DNA of 48,163 nucleotides, taken from the NCBI GenBank assembly GCA_014804655.1, contig JAAUZK010000019.1:1-48163 (forward strand). The letters run 5' to 3'. Both the position numbers and the translations under genes were made by a program. This stretch comes from Lachnospiraceae bacterium. GTDB lineage: Bacteria; Bacillota; Clostridia; Lachnospirales; Lachnospiraceae. Below, piece after piece: positions 25,422 to 36,700 of the stretch (its first letter is position 1; the number at the start of each line of letters is the position of its first letter). The notes beneath the pieces were generated by a model. That model saw only the letters and a program-made list of their open reading frames with translations. It was not told the DNA's origin and made no database searches.

Positions 25422-26726
25422 ATGGGTAGAAAGAGCAGAAGAAGGAAGAAACACAACAGAATAAGTGTCGGACATCATTTTATGAAGCCATTTATCCTGA
25501 CTTTCAGCATAGTGATATTGATCGGTGTTTCGGGAATCGCGACATATCAGTGGATTGTTGAACCTGTCAAATCGGTAAATACCAGCCATTTTCAGGTGAG
25601 TGTGGACAAGGCGGAGACGGTAGGGGAATCTGATGCGGAAGTAGAAGCATGGGAACAGGAACAGACAAAGGCGCAGATCGAAGAGATCATAAGCGTTAAT
25701 AATAAGTATGATGATGTGCTGAACGATCCGGAATACATGGTGGAGAATAATATCTATGCAAAGAACGCAGCGGAACCCGACCGGGTAACGATTACTTTTG
25801 CAGGAGATATTTTGTTTGACGAAAACTATGCGATCATGACCAGAGTAGTGGGTAATGATGATATATCCAATGGCATTTCGCCGGAGTTGATCGAGGAGAT
25901 GAAGAACGCGGATATCATGATGCTCAATAATGAGTTCCCGTATTCGGATGGCGGCAGTCCGCTTGAAGAAAAACAGTTTACCTTTCGCGCCAAACCCTAC
26001 AGAGTGTCCTATTTGAATGATCTGGGGGTGGATATCGTATCGCTTGCCAACAATCATGCTTATGACTATGGAGAGAGCGCCTTTCTGGACACGATGGCTA
26101 CATTAGAGTCGGCGGGCATCGCTTATGTGGGTGCTGGACGAAATCTGCGAGAGGCTCGCAGACCGGTCTATTACATTATCAATAATATGAAGATTGCCAT
26201 CGTATCCGCGACTCAGATTGAAAGGCTGGATCATCCGGACACCAAGGGGGCAACAGATTCTTCGGCGGGAGTATTTCGCTGCTGGAATGGAGAAAATCTG
26301 TTGGAAACTGTCCGGAAAGCGAAGGAAAACAGTGACTTTGTGATCGTGTATCTGCATTGGGGTACCGAGAACGTGTCGGAGATTGACTGGGCGCAGGAAA
26401 AACAGGGTGCAGAGGTGGCAGCGGCAGGAGCGGATCTGATCATCGGAGCCCATCCGCATTGCCTGCAGCCGATCAGTATCGTGCAAGGGGTGCCGGTGGT
26501 GTACAGTCTGGGCAATTTCTGGTTCAATTCCAGAACGATAGATACCGGAATGATCAAGGTGGAGATTGACGAGAGCGGGCTGAAAAGCTGTAGATTTCTG
26601 CCCTGTCTGCAACAGGGGAGCAGGACTGTTCTGCTGCAGGGGGAGGAGAAATTGAGGGTGATAAATGATATGCGGAATATGTCATCAGGCGTGCAGATTG
26701 ACGACGAGGGATATATTACCTGGTAA
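25422..26726 (+). CDS. CapA-family (PGA_cap) metallophosphatase-like protein
   Basis: 434 residues. A basic start (MGRKSRRRKKHNR) and one membrane helix (about 24-45) anchor it with the main domain outside. Residues about 125-390 are the CapA/calcineurin-like fold: ITFAGDILFDE, MMLNNEFPYSD, FRAKPYRVSYLNDLGVDIVSLANNHAYDYGE, VIVYLHWGTE, and ADLIIGAHPHCLQPISIVQGVPVVYSLGNFWF. These Asp/Asn/His residues are the metal-site pattern of the family. CapA proteins take part in poly-gamma-glutamate capsule work in Bacillus, but no capBCD genes are here, so substrate is unknown. It is unusual to find it between rplA and rplJ; it has its own promoter. Confidence 0.88.
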   Translation: MGRKSRRRKKHNRISVGHHFMKPFILTFSIVILIGVSGIATYQWIVEPVKSVNTSHFQVSVDKAETVGESDAEVEAWEQEQTKAQIEEIISVNNKYDDVLNDPEYMVENNIYAKNAAEPDRVTITFAGDILFDENYAIMTRVVGNDDISNGISPELIEEMKNADIMMLNNEFPYSDGGSPLEEKQFTFRAKPYRVSYLNDLGVDIVSLANNHAYDYGESAFLDTMATLESAGIAYVGAGRNLREARRPVYYIINNMKIAIVSATQIERLDHPDTKGATDSSAGVFRCWNGENLLETVRKAKENSDFVIVYLHWGTENVSEIDWAQEKQGAEVAAAGADLIIGAHPHCLQPISIVQGVPVVYSLGNFWFNSRTIDTGMIKVEIDESGLKSCRFLPCLQQGSRTVLLQGEEKLRVINDMRNMSSGVQIDDEGYITW

Positions 26727-26960
26727 AAGTGTGAAGGAAATCACAAAATAAGCAGGCATTCTTCCCATATTGTTTGTGTCGCTGGCCTGGCATGACGGGA
26801 AGGTTATAAAAATTGAAATTGGGTGAAACTTTTTGGATATGTGATTCGTATTTATGGTAAGAGCATAAGTAGAAGCTGCAATTCGCGCGAAGGCTGTCCG
26901 GGGCGTTCCGGAATCGGAGTGCTGCTGTGATCAGCGGTTCAGACATGGAGGATAGATTGT

Positions 26961-28190
26961 ATGAATATTAATCAGAATCAATATGGCCCAAGAGTGGGAT
27001 ATTATCCGGAATATGGCAGAAGCTACGGCAAAAATTCTGCGGAAAATGAGGAAACGACGAGCTTTGCTGACCGTCTTGGCGAGGGGCAGAAGGCAGTGGA
27101 TGAGAGTGCAAAGGCCGGAGAGGATGCGAAGGACAATAAGCAGGATGATGCCGCCGAGTCAAAGTCTTACAGAGAACAGATTTTGGAGAAGATGGAGGAG
27201 ATGGCGCAGAATATCAAAAAAGGTACGATCCAGCCGAAATTTAAGATCGGAGCGCAGGAGTATACCATCAAAGAGTGGGAAAAGCTTCTGGAGAAATTCG
27301 ATGCTGCCGAGGAGAAGCTTCGCGAGGAAGTGGAAGCGATGATCGAGGAGATCAGGAAGCAGGCGGAGGCGGAAGCGTTGCGTCGGGAAGCAGAGAGCGG
27401 CATGCATGACCCGAAAGAAACGACATATGTGTCAGAGACAACGGAGGCACAGAATGTAGCGGCGCTTCTTACCGATGAAATCACGAAATGCAGTTACCCC
27501 ACCGATAATCCAGAGCAGAAGCACTGTTACATTACCTGTTACGGGCAGGACGGCATCACTTGTAAGGAAGCATATTTTGACGGCACGAGATGGGTCAACA
27601 AGGATCTGTGGAGCTTTTCATATACGGAAAAAGGACAGTACGAGAAGGTCATGGCATTTTTGGAGCGGTTTCCCCAGGATGCCAACCTGCGGTTTGCCGC
27701 CCATGAGAATTTCTGGAAGGATTTCCTTGCGGGTGAGATCAATGAGGATGAATTCGTCTCCTTTTTCGAGACAACAAAGGACGGAGTGCCGGATTATACC
27801 TATGAGAAGGATGGCTCCACTTACATAGATCGGGAGAAAGTCAAGTATGCAAAATATATGAATGACTTCGGGACACGCTTCTATACCAGAGAAGAGATGG
27901 AACTGATTCTGCGTGGCATAATGCATGAAAACAGGAAGAAACTGACACTGGTGTCATGTTATAACGGCAAGATGACGATCCCTGCGGGAGCCGGGGTGGA
28001 TAAAGATTCGCAAGAAGAGGATGAGATCGAAACGAAGCTTATAACGAAACCTGACGGCTCCACGGTGCTGCAGATCAAGACGGCCTACGGCGTGATGGAA
28101 CTGGAAGTTACGCAGGCGCAGAAGTTCGGGCTTATGATAGATGTGGGGCATAGTATTGACGGGGACAATATCTCAAGCGTGGCTCCGTAG
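26961..28190 (+). CDS. Unrecognised 409-residue protein with coiled-coil centre
   Basis: I do not recognise a family with confidence. No signal peptide or membrane helix. Residues 1-70 are polar and Asn/Gly/Tyr-rich (MNINQNQYGPRVGYYPEYGRSYG). Residues about 72-150 are a long, highly charged helix likely to form a coiled coil (ILEKMEEMAQNIKKG, KFDAAEEKLREEVEAMIEEIRKQAEAEALRR). Residues about 165-320 contain many aromatic residues and several Cys (CSYPTDNPEQKHCYITCYGQDGITCKEAYFDG). A final part is beta-rich (TVLQIKTAYGVMELEVTQAQ). GGAGG precedes the ATG. It lies 234 bp after the CapA gene; that gap shows no further gene. Conserved Lachnospiraceae hypothetical is my best label. Confidence 0.7.
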   Translation: MNINQNQYGPRVGYYPEYGRSYGKNSAENEETTSFADRLGEGQKAVDESAKAGEDAKDNKQDDAAESKSYREQILEKMEEMAQNIKKGTIQPKFKIGAQEYTIKEWEKLLEKFDAAEEKLREEVEAMIEEIRKQAEAEALRREAESGMHDPKETTYVSETTEAQNVAALLTDEITKCSYPTDNPEQKHCYITCYGQDGITCKEAYFDGTRWVNKDLWSFSYTEKGQYEKVMAFLERFPQDANLRFAAHENFWKDFLAGEINEDEFVSFFETTKDGVPDYTYEKDGSTYIDREKVKYAKYMNDFGTRFYTREEMELILRGIMHENRKKLTLVSCYNGKMTIPAGAGVDKDSQEEDEIETKLITKPDGSTVLQIKTAYGVMELEVTQAQKFGLMIDVGHSIDGDNISSVAP

Positions 28191-28235
28191 ATATTAACTT
28201 GTATCCGAGCTTGGGGAGCGCGTAAAAATTAGGAC

Positions 28236-28265
28236 TTGACAGCCATAAACACCGTGTGCTATAGT
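28236..28265 (+). promoter_or_regulatory. Promoter of rplJ-rplL
   Basis: TTGACA (28236-28241), 18 bp, TATAGT (28260-28265). CTTGACA (28235-28241) and TGTCAAG (28266-28272) form an inverted repeat that brackets the promoter. Confidence 0.8.
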
Positions 28266-28272
28266 TGTCAAG

Positions 28273-28402
28273 GTTGTTATAACCATGCCGAAGACAGTAG
28301 GTGCCGTAATGCCGGCGTAAGCAGATTCACCTACCGAGGAGAAGAGTTAGCTTGTAAAGTCACCCCCCCCTTTCCTGTCTTTGGGAAGGGGATTATTTTT
28401 AT
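28273..28402 (+). promoter_or_regulatory. L10 ribosomal-protein leader with attenuator hairpin
   Basis: The sequence around 28290-28340 (CCGAAGACAGTAGGTG ... CACCTACCGAGG) is the conserved L10 leader: AGTAGGTG pairs with CACCTAC around a kinked stem that mimics the L10 site on 23S rRNA. It is followed by a C8 run and a CCCCTTTC/GGAAGGGG hairpin with an ATTATTTTTAT tail (28366-28402), a likely attenuator. L10 (or L10-L12) binding would favour termination and lower rplJL expression. Confidence 0.88.
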
Positions 28403-28423
28403 AGAAAATTCTGCCGTTCTTTT

Positions 28424-28469
28424 CGAGTTCGCGAAGCGAATCTCGCAATTGAGCGAAGCTCAATTTTTT
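28424..28469 (+). repeat. Double-hairpin repeat with GAA triloops in the rplJ leader
   Basis: Two adjacent hairpins: TTCGC-GAA-GCGAA with outer GAG/CTC pairing (28424-28446), then a perfect AATTGAGC-GAA-GCTCAATT (28447-28465) running into TTTTT. The second has the form of an intrinsic terminator placed between the L10 leader attenuator and the rplJ ribosome-binding site. Confidence 0.7.
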
Positions 28470-28516
28470 ATATGGTGAACTCCTTTCGGCGTAAAATCTA
28501 TAAGGAGGTAAATGTA

Positions 28517-29125
28517 ATGGCAAAGGTCGAACTGAAAAAACCTATCATAGAAGAGATCTCGGCTTCCGTGAAAGACGCGCAGTCAGTTGTTCTGGTTGAT
28601 TACCGCGGACTTACGGTAGAGCAGGATACGGAACTTCGTAAACAGCTTCGTGAAGCAGGAATCACTTACAAGGTTTACAAGAACACAATGATGAATTTTG
28701 CATTTAAGGGTACGGATTTCGAGTCGCTTACTCCCTATCTGGAAGGCCCCAGTGCAGTTGCTATTTCCACTGAGGATGCTACTGCACCTGCGAGAATATT
28801 ATGCAAATTCGCTAAGACGGCAAACGCTCTTGAAGTTAAGGGCGGTGTTGTGGAAGGTGTGGCTTATGATGCTAAGGGAATCGAGAATATCTCGAAGATC
28901 CCGTCCAGAGAAGAGCTGCTTTCCAAGCTGCTTGGAAGCATCCAGTCCCCGATCACCAATTTTGCGCGCGTCATGAATCAGTTAGCGGAAAAAGGCGGCG
29001 CGTCCGAGTGTGCAGCAGAAGCGGCACCTGCAGAGGAAGCTCCGGCAGAAGCGCCTGCGGCTGAGGAAGCAGCGACAGCAGAGGCACCCGCTGAAGAGAC
29101 AGCAGAAGCACCTGCAGCAGAATAG
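28517..29125 (+). CDS. rplJ: Ribosomal protein uL10 with an Ala/Glu-rich C-terminal tail
   Basis: 202 residues from the ATG at 28517 (MAKVELKKPIIEEISASVKDAQSVVLVDYRGLTVEQDTELRKQLREAGITYKVYKNTMMNFAF...), with AAGGAGG upstream. L10 forms the base of the L7/L12 stalk. Residues 1-165 match normal L10. The last 35 or so are an almost pure Ala/Glu/Pro/Thr repeat (AEEAPAEAPAAEEA...), making the protein about 30 residues longer than usual. An upstream start at 28472 lies in leader sequence and is unlikely. Confidence 0.96.
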   Translation: MAKVELKKPIIEEISASVKDAQSVVLVDYRGLTVEQDTELRKQLREAGITYKVYKNTMMNFAFKGTDFESLTPYLEGPSAVAISTEDATAPARILCKFAKTANALEVKGGVVEGVAYDAKGIENISKIPSREELLSKLLGSIQSPITNFARVMNQLAEKGGASECAAEAAPAEEAPAEAPAAEEAATAEAPAEETAEAPAAE

Positions 29126-29174
29126 TGAGAAGTATTATATAACATGTAAACAAAAATAACGGAGGTAAACAGTA

Positions 29175-29555
29175 ATGGCAAAATTATCTACTCAGGAATT
29201 AATCGATGCGATCAAAGAGTTGACAGTATTGGAATTAAATGATTTAGTAAAAGCATGTGAAGAAGAGTTCGGCGTATCTGCAGCAGCAGGCGTTGTTGTT
29301 GCAGCAGCAGGCGGTGACGCAGGCGCAGCGGCAGCAGAAGAGAAGACCGAGTTCGATGTTGAGCTGACAGAGGTTGGTCCTAACAAGGTTAAAGTTATCA
29401 AGGTTGTACGTGAAGCAACAGGTCTGGGTCTGAAGGAAGCAAAAGACTTAGTTGATTCCGCTCCGAAGGTATTGAAAGAGGCTGCTTCCAAGGAAGAGGC
29501 TGATGACATCAAGGCTAAGTTAGAGGCAGAAGGCGCTAAGGTTACCCTGAAATAA
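29175..29555 (+). CDS. rplL: Ribosomal protein bL12 (L7/L12)
   Basis: 126 residues: N-terminal dimerisation part ([34 protein letters not shown]), Ala/Gly-rich hinge ([23 protein letters not shown]), C-terminal factor-binding domain ([44 protein letters not shown]). Binds EF-G and EF-Tu. GGAGG before the ATG; 49 bp after rplJ. Confidence 0.97.
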   Translation: MAKLSTQELIDAIKELTVLELNDLVKACEEEFGVSAAAGVVVAAAGGDAGAAAAEEKTEFDVELTEVGPNKVKVIKVVREATGLGLKEAKDLVDSAPKVLKEAASKEEADDIKAKLEAEGAKVTLK

Positions 29556-29581
29556 TCCGGGAAATAACCATAAGTAAAAAG

Positions 29582-29630
29582 AACCGTTCATGTCAGGCAG
29601 GCTTATGTTTTGTCAGCATGAACGGTTTTA
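29582..29630 (+). terminator. Terminator after rplL
   Basis: AACCGTTCATG (29582-29592) pairs perfectly with CATGAACGGTT (29617-29627), followed by TTTTA. Confidence 0.85.
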
Positions 29631-29701
29631 TGCTTGTTTGCGGCAGGCTTTTTCTCATAAGCAGATCGGAAAAATCTTTTGTAAAATTCTTGAAATAATC
29701 A

Positions 29702-29730
29702 TTGACTCTCCAAAAAGTTTGTAGTAGAAT
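29702..29730 (+). promoter_or_regulatory. Promoter of rpoB-rpoC
   Basis: TTGACT (29702-29707), 17 bp, TAGAAT (29725-29730), about 90 bp ahead of rpoB. Confidence 0.75.
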
Positions 29731-29822
29731 GGATAATGCACTATTGTGGTGTGGTATGCTTATTTGTATTGTAATTTCTAATCAATGAGCAATAAATCAT
29801 AAAGAACGGGGTGAAATTGTCG

Positions 29823-32800
29823 ATGGAAAAGAACAGGATCCGTAAGACTGCCGCCGGCAGAAATACGCGTATGACCTATGCACGACAGAAGGAAGTTCTG
29901 GAAATGCCAAATCTGATCGAAGTCCAGAAGGACTCCTATCAGTGGTTTCTGGATGATGGCTTGAAGGAAGTTTTCGATGACATCTCTCCTATTTCAGACT
30001 ATAGCGGACATTTGAGTCTGGAGTTTGTAGACTTCGAGTTATGCGAGGATGATGTTAAGTATTCGATTGAGAAATGTAAGGAAAGAGATGCTACCTACGC
30101 GGCACCCCTTAAGGTTAAAGTCCGTCTGATTAATAAGGAGAAGGATGAGATCACGGAGCACGAGATCTTCATGGGAGATCTTCCACTCATGACAGCTACG
30201 GGCACTTTCGTCATCAACGGTGCGGAGCGTGTTATCGTCAGCCAGTTAGTGCGTTCTCCCGGCATCTATTACGGAATCGGGCATGATAAGATCGGTAAGA
30301 GACTTTTTTCCGCAACTGTCATTCCCAACCGCGGCGCATGGTTAGAGTATGAAACAGACTCTAATGATGTGTTTTATGTGCGTGTTGACAGAACGAGGAA
30401 GGTACCGATCACTGTGTTGATTCGTGCGCTTGGCGTTGGTTCCAACGACGAGATCAGGGAACTGTTCGGCGATGAGCCGAAGATCGAGGCAAGCTTTGCC
30501 AAGGATACTGCGGAGAATTATCAAGAAGGTCTTCTGGAATTATATAAGAAGATACGTCCCGGTGAGCCCTTAAGCGTGGAGAGTGCGGAGAGCCTCATCA
30601 TGTCCATGTTTTTTGACCCCAGAAGATATGATCTGGCCAAAGTCGGCAGATATAAATTTAATAAGAAGTTAATGTTCAGGAACAGAATCAGACATCACAT
30701 ACTGGCAGAGGATGTGGTGGATACCCTGACCGGTGAGGTGATTGCGAAGGCGGGCGATAAGGTCAGCGCCGAGCTGGCAGATGCCATACAGAATGCGGCA
30801 ATTCCTGCGGTCATGATCCAGACGGAAGAGAAGAACGTCAAGGTTCTGTCCAACATGATGGTAGATATCACGAACTTTGTGGAGTGTAATCCAAAAGAGT
30901 TGGGCATCACGGAACTGGTATACTATCCTGTGTTACAGCAGATTCTGGAGGAGTATAGTGAAGATCCGGAGATGCTTGCAGAGGCGATTCAGAAGAATGT
31001 ACATGAGCTGATCCCGAAACATATTACGAAAGAAGACATCATTGCTTCCATTAACTATAATATACATTTGGAATACGGCATCGGTAACGATGATGATATT
31101 GACCATTTGGGCAACAGACGTATTCGTGCGGTAGGAGAACTTTTACAGAACCAGTATCGTATCGGTCTGTCCAGACTTGAGAGAGTGGTCCGCGAGAGAA
31201 TGACGACACATGATGCGGAGGAGATCTCCCCGCAGGTACTGATTAACATTAAACCGGTACAGGCTGCCGTCAAGGAGTTCTTCGGCTCCTCGCAGTTGTC
31301 CCAGTTTATGGATCAGAATAATCCGTTGGGTGAGCTGACACATAAGAGACGTCTGTCCGCGTTAGGTCCCGGCGGTCTGTCCAGAGACAGAGCCGGATTC
31401 GAGGTTCGAGACGTACACTATACACATTACGGCAGAATGTGTCCTATTGAGACACCGGAAGGTCCTAACATCGGTCTGATCAACTCACTGGCATCCTATG
31501 CGCGGATCAATGAGTACGGATTCGTGGAGGCGCCTTACCGAGAGATTGACAAGTCCGACCCGCAAAATCCACGTGTTACCGACAGGGTTGTCTACATGAC
31601 TGCGGACGAAGAAGATAATTATCATGTGGCACAGGCATCTGCGCCGCTTGACGAGAACGGCTATTTTACACGTAATAATGTTTCCGGCCGTTACAAAGAC
31701 GAGACACAGGAATACCCGAAGACGATGTTCGATTATATGGATGTATCGCCGAAGATGGTATTCTCCGTGGCGACGGCGCTTATTCCGTTCCTGCAGAACG
31801 ATGATGCGAACCGTGCGCTGATGGGTTCCAACATGCAGAGGCAGGCTGTGCCGCTGCTCTTTACTGAGGCACCCGCGGTAGGTACCGGTATGGAGCCGAA
31901 GGCGGCCGTTGACTCCGGTGTATGTGTGGTTGCTAAAAAGGCGGGAACGATTGATTATGTATCCGCTGATCTCATCAAGATGACTTATGATGACGGTGAG
32001 AAGGACGAATATCATTTGACGAAATTCTCCAGAAGTAACCAGTCGAACTGCTACAACCAGAAGCCTATTGTGTTCAAGGGCAATCATGTGGCGCAGGGCG
32101 AGGTGATCGCTGACGGTCCTTCTACAGACGGCGGCGAACTGGCGCTTGGTAAGAATCCACTGATCGGATTCATGACATGGGAAGGTTATAACTACGAGGA
32201 TGCGGTTCTTTTAAGTGAAAGACTTGTTCAGGAAGATGTCTATACTTCCGTACACATTGAGGAATATGAAGCTGAGGCGCGTGATACCAAGTTAGGACCG
32301 GAAGAGATCACGAGAGATGTTCCGGGTGTTGGTGACGATGCCCTCAAAGATCTGGATGACAGAGGTATTATCCGCATCGGTGCGGAGGTTCGTGCCGGTG
32401 ATATATTGGTCGGTAAAGTTACGCCTAAGGGTGAGACGGAGCTGACGGCGGAGGAGAGACTCCTTCGTGCGATCTTCGGCGAGAAGGCCAGAGAGGTAAG
32501 GGATACTTCCCTGAAAGTGCCTCACGGCGAGTATGGTATTGTCGTAGATGCCAAGGTATTTACGAGAGAGAACGGCGATGAGCTGTCGCCGGGTGTAAAC
32601 CAGGCAGTTCGCATCTACATTGCGCAGAAGAGGAAGATTTCGGTAGGTGACAAGATGGCAGGCCGTCACGGTAACAAGGGTGTTGTTTCCCGTGTACTTC
32701 CGGTGGAGGATATGCCCTATCTGCCCAACGGACGCCCGCTTGATATCGTATTAAATCCTCTGGGCGTGCCTTCCCGTATGAATATCGGACAGGTACTGGA

Positions 32801-33692
32801 GATTCACTTGTCGCTGGCGGCGAAAGCACTCGGATTTAATGTGGCAACGCCGGTATTTGACGGTGCGAAGGAAGGCGATATCGGTGATACGCTGGAACTT
32901 GCGAACGACTATGTCAATATGGAATGGGAAGAATTTGAGAAGAAACATAAAGATGACCTGTCAGATGAGATCATGGAATATCTTTATGAGAATAGAGATC
33001 ATCGCGAAGTATGGAAGGGCGTTGAGATTTCCAGAGACGGTAAGGTGCAGCTTAGAGACGGCAGAACAGGCGAATATTTCGATTCACCGGTTACCATCGG
33101 ACACATGCATTACCTGAAACTGCATCACCTGGTAGATGATAAGATCCATGCACGTTCCACGGGTCCTTACTCGCTGGTAACGCAGCAGCCTCTGGGCGGT
33201 AAGGCACAGTTCGGCGGACAGCGTTTCGGAGAGATGGAAGTGTGGGCGCTGGAAGCGTACGGCGCAGCCTATACCCTGCAGGAGATCCTTACGGTGAAAT
33301 CCGATGATGTAGTTGGGCGTGTCAAGACTTATGAAGCGATCATCAAGGGTGATAACATTCCTGAACCGGGTATTCCGGAGTCCTTTAAGGTACTGTTAAA
33401 AGAGTTACAGTCTCTTGGTCTGGATGTAAGAGTGCTCCGTGATGATCAGACGGAAGTAGAAATTATGGAGACGATCGATTACGGTGAGAACGATTACCGC
33501 TATGAGATCGAGGGTGATTCCAGAAATTATGATTATGAGAAAGATTCATTCGGCTCTATGGGATACCAGAAACAGGAGTTCGACGAGGACAGCGGAGAGT
33601 TGGTAAGCAGCGATGAGGATGAGGACGCATTCGCAGAGGACGATATGGATCTGGACGCTGATTTCGCGGAAGAAGAGAAAGAGGTTTTCTAA
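29823..33692 (+). CDS. rpoB: RNA polymerase beta subunit
   Basis: 1,289 residues from the ATG at 29823 ([20 protein letters not shown]), with GGTGA 8 bp upstream; a GTG at 29811 is the alternative. All main parts are present, including the rifampicin pocket [33 protein letters not shown] with the sensitive-type D, H and S residues, [24 protein letters not shown], and [48 protein letters not shown]. The last 60 residues form a highly acidic tail ([12 protein letters not shown]...EEEKEVF). Operon with rpoC 55 bp downstream. Confidence 0.97.
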   Translation: MEKNRIRKTAAGRNTRMTYARQKEVLEMPNLIEVQKDSYQWFLDDGLKEVFDDISPISDYSGHLSLEFVDFELCEDDVKYSIEKCKERDATYAAPLKVKVRLINKEKDEITEHEIFMGDLPLMTATGTFVINGAERVIVSQLVRSPGIYYGIGHDKIGKRLFSATVIPNRGAWLEYETDSNDVFYVRVDRTRKVPITVLIRALGVGSNDEIRELFGDEPKIEASFAKDTAENYQEGLLELYKKIRPGEPLSVESAESLIMSMFFDPRRYDLAKVGRYKFNKKLMFRNRIRHHILAEDVVDTLTGEVIAKAGDKVSAELADAIQNAAIPAVMIQTEEKNVKVLSNMMVDITNFVECNPKELGITELVYYPVLQQILEEYSEDPEMLAEAIQKNVHELIPKHITKEDIIASINYNIHLEYGIGNDDDIDHLGNRRIRAVGELLQNQYRIGLSRLERVVRERMTTHDAEEISPQVLINIKPVQAAVKEFFGSSQLSQFMDQNNPLGELTHKRRLSALGPGGLSRDRAGFEVRDVHYTHYGRMCPIETPEGPNIGLINSLASYARINEYGFVEAPYREIDKSDPQNPRVTDRVVYMTADEEDNYHVAQASAPLDENGYFTRNNVSGRYKDETQEYPKTMFDYMDVSPKMVFSVATALIPFLQNDDANRALMGSNMQRQAVPLLFTEAPAVGTGMEPKAAVDSGVCVVAKKAGTIDYVSADLIKMTYDDGEKDEYHLTKFSRSNQSNCYNQKPIVFKGNHVAQGEVIADGPSTDGGELALGKNPLIGFMTWEGYNYEDAVLLSERLVQEDVYTSVHIEEYEAEARDTKLGPEEITRDVPGVGDDALKDLDDRGIIRIGAEVRAGDILVGKVTPKGETELTAEERLLRAIFGEKAREVRDTSLKVPHGEYGIVVDAKVFTRENGDELSPGVNQAVRIYIAQKRKISVGDKMAGRHGNKGVVSRVLPVEDMPYLPNGRPLDIVLNPLGVPSRMNIGQVLEIHLSLAAKALGFNVATPVFDGAKEGDIGDTLELANDYVNMEWEEFEKKHKDDLSDEIMEYLYENRDHREVWKGVEISRDGKVQLRDGRTGEYFDSPVTIGHMHYLKLHHLVDDKIHARSTGPYSLVTQQPLGGKAQFGGQRFGEMEVWALEAYGAAYTLQEILTVKSDDVVGRVKTYEAIIKGDNIPEPGIPESFKVLLKELQSLGLDVRVLRDDQTEVEIMETIDYGENDYRYEIEGDSRNYDYEKDSFGSMGYQKQEFDEDSGELVSSDEDEDAFAEDDMDLDADFAEEEKEVF

Positions 33693-33747
33693 GACGTCAT
33701 AGGACGCCGCGCAAATATATAATCTGGAAGGAGCATGGTGATATAAA

Positions 33748-36700
33748 ATGTCAGACATGAAACAAGCAACCTATCAACCTATGACATTCGATGCCATCAA
33801 GATCGGATTGGCATCGCCTGAGAAAATCAGAGAGTGGTCGAGAGGCGAAGTGACTAAGCCGGAGACCATTAACTATAGAACTTTAAAACCTGAGAAAGAA
33901 GGTCTGTTCTGCGAGAGGATCTTCGGACCGAGCAAGGACTGGGAGTGCCACTGCGGTAAGTATAAGAAGATCAGATATAAGGGCGTAGTCTGTGATCGAT
34001 GCGGCGTTGAAGTTACTAAGGCCAGCGTCCGCAGAGAGCGTATGGGACATATTGAACTGGCAGCGCCGGTTTCCCATATCTGGTATTTTAAAGGAATTCC
34101 CAGCCGAATGGGGCTGATCCTTGATCTGTCTCCGAGAGTGCTGGAAAAGGTGTTATATTTTGCTTCCTATATTGTACTGGACAGCGGCGAGAGCGATCTG
34201 GAGTACAAACAGGTTCTCTCCGAGAAGGAATACCAGGATGCCAGAGAAGCATGGGGCAATCGGTTCCGTGTAGGTATGGGTGCAGAGGCGATTAAGGAAT
34301 TGTTGCAGGCAATCGACTTAGAAGCCGAAGCGGTAGAATTAAAAGAAGGCTTACGTGAGTCCACCGGACAGAAGCGTGCGCGTATCATCAAGAGATTGGA
34401 AGTGATCGAGGCTTTCAGAGAGTCCGGTAACCAGCCGGAATGGATGATCATGGATGCGATTCCGGTTATTCCGCCCGATCTCCGACCGATGGTACAGCTG
34501 GACGGCGGACGTTTTGCGACCAGCGACTTAAATGATTTATATAGAAGGATTATCAACAGAAACAACCGTCTTAAGAGATTGTTAGAGCTTGGTGCGCCTG
34601 ATATTATTGTCCGCAATGAGAAGAGAATGCTTCAGGAGGCAGTGGATGCCCTGATCGACAACGGCAGAAGAGGACGTCCGGTAACGGGTCCCGGTAACAG
34701 AGCGCTTAAGTCTCTGTCCGATATGTTAAAAGGTAAATCCGGCCGTTTCCGTCAGAACCTGCTCGGTAAGCGTGTGGATTATTCCGGACGTTCCGTTATC
34801 GTGGTTGGTCCCGAATTAAAGATCTATCAGTGCGGTCTGCCGAAGGAAATGGCGATCGAGCTGTTTAAACCTTTTGTAATGAAAGAATTGGTATCCAGAG
34901 GAATCTCCCAGAATATCAAGAATGCCAAGAAACTGGTAGAGAGACTGGATACGCAGGTATGGGATGTCTTAGAGGAAGTAATCAAAGAACATCCGGTTAT
35001 GTTAAACCGTGCTCCTACCCTGCACAGACTTGGAATTCAGGCGTTCGAGCCAATCCTTGTGGAAGGTAAGGCAATCAAGCTTCATCCGCTTGTATGTACG
35101 GCGTTTAATGCCGATTTCGACGGTGACCAGATGGCAGTTCATCTGCCGCTGTCTGTGGAGGCGCAGGCAGAGTGCAGATTCTTACTGCTGTCTCCGAACA
35201 ACCTGTTAAAACCTTCCGATGGCGGACCGGTAGCGGTTCCTTCACAGGATATGGTACTGGGAATCTATTATCTGACGCAGGAGAGACCCGGTGCAATCGG
35301 CGAGGGCAAATTCTATAAGAATGTAAACGAAGCGATTCTGGCCTACGAGAACGGCGCATGTACGCTTCACACGAGAATTACGGTCAGAGTTACGAAGCAG
35401 ACAGCGGACGGTGAGATTGTGACCGGCAATGTGGAGTCTACGCTGGGAAGATTTCTTTTCAATGAGATATTGCCGCAGGATCTGGGATATGTGGAGAGAA
35501 ACACACCGGAAGACCTGCTGAAATTGGAAGTGGACTTCCATGTAGGTAAGAAGCAGTTAAAGCAGATTCTGGAGAAGGTCATCAACATCCATGGCGCCGT
35601 AAAGACGGCTGAGGTGCTTGACCTGATCAAATCTACAGGTTATAAGTATTCTACAAGAGCGGCTATGACGGTATCCATTTCCGACATGACCGTGCCGGCG
35701 AAGAAAGAAGAGATGCTGGAAGAAGCACAGGCTACCGTTGATAAGATCTCCGTCAATTTCAGGCGTGGTCTGATTACGGAGGAAGAGCGTTACCGTGCTG
35801 TTGTAGAGACGTGGAATGAGACGGATAAGAAGCTGACGGATGTGCTTTTGTCCGGTCTGGATAAGTATAATAATATATTCATGATGGCGGATTCCGGTGC
35901 CCGTGGTTCCAACCAGCAGATCAAGCAGCTGGCGGGTATGCGTGGATTGATGGCTGATACGACAGGTAGAACCATCGAGCTGCCGATCAAATCTAACTTC
36001 CGTGAAGGTCTGGACGTACTGGAATACTTTATGTCCGCACATGGTGCACGTAAAGGTCTGTCCGATACGGCGCTGCGTACAGCCGACTCCGGTTATCTGA
36101 CCAGACGTATGGTTGACGTTTCACAGGAACTGATTATCCGTGAAACCGATTGCTGCGAGGGCAAGGATGAGATTCCGGGTATCGTAGTTAAGGCATTCAT
36201 GGACGGCAAAGAGACGATCGAGGGATTGAGCGACAGAATCACAGGACGTTTCTCCTGTGAGGATATCAAAGATAGAGACGGCAAGATGATCGTGAAGAGA
36301 AATCACATGATCACACCGGCCCGTGCGGCGAAGATCTTAAGCAAGGGAGTAAACGAGAAGGGTGAGCCCATCGAAGAGGTGAAGATCCGTACCATATTAA
36401 CCTGCCGTTCCCATGTGGGAATCTGTGCGAAGTGCTACGGCGCTAACATGGCAACCGGTGAGGCTGTTCAGGTGGGTGAGGCTGTCGGTATTATCGCGGC
36501 ACAGTCCATCGGTGAACCCGGTACACAGCTTACCATGCGTACGTTCCATACGGGCGGTGTGGCCGGTGATGATATCACTCAGGGTCTTCCCCGTGTAGAG
36601 GAACTTTTCGAGGCCCGTAAGCCGAAGGGTCTGGCAATCATCGCGGAGTTCGGCGGCGTGGCCACGATTAAAGATACAAAGAAGAAGAGAGAAGTCGTAA

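Noticed and set aside
31485..32087. Minus-strand ORF (200 aa) within rpoB, and similar ORFs within tuf and rpoC
   Set aside because: Shadows of highly conserved genes; no family features or start signals.
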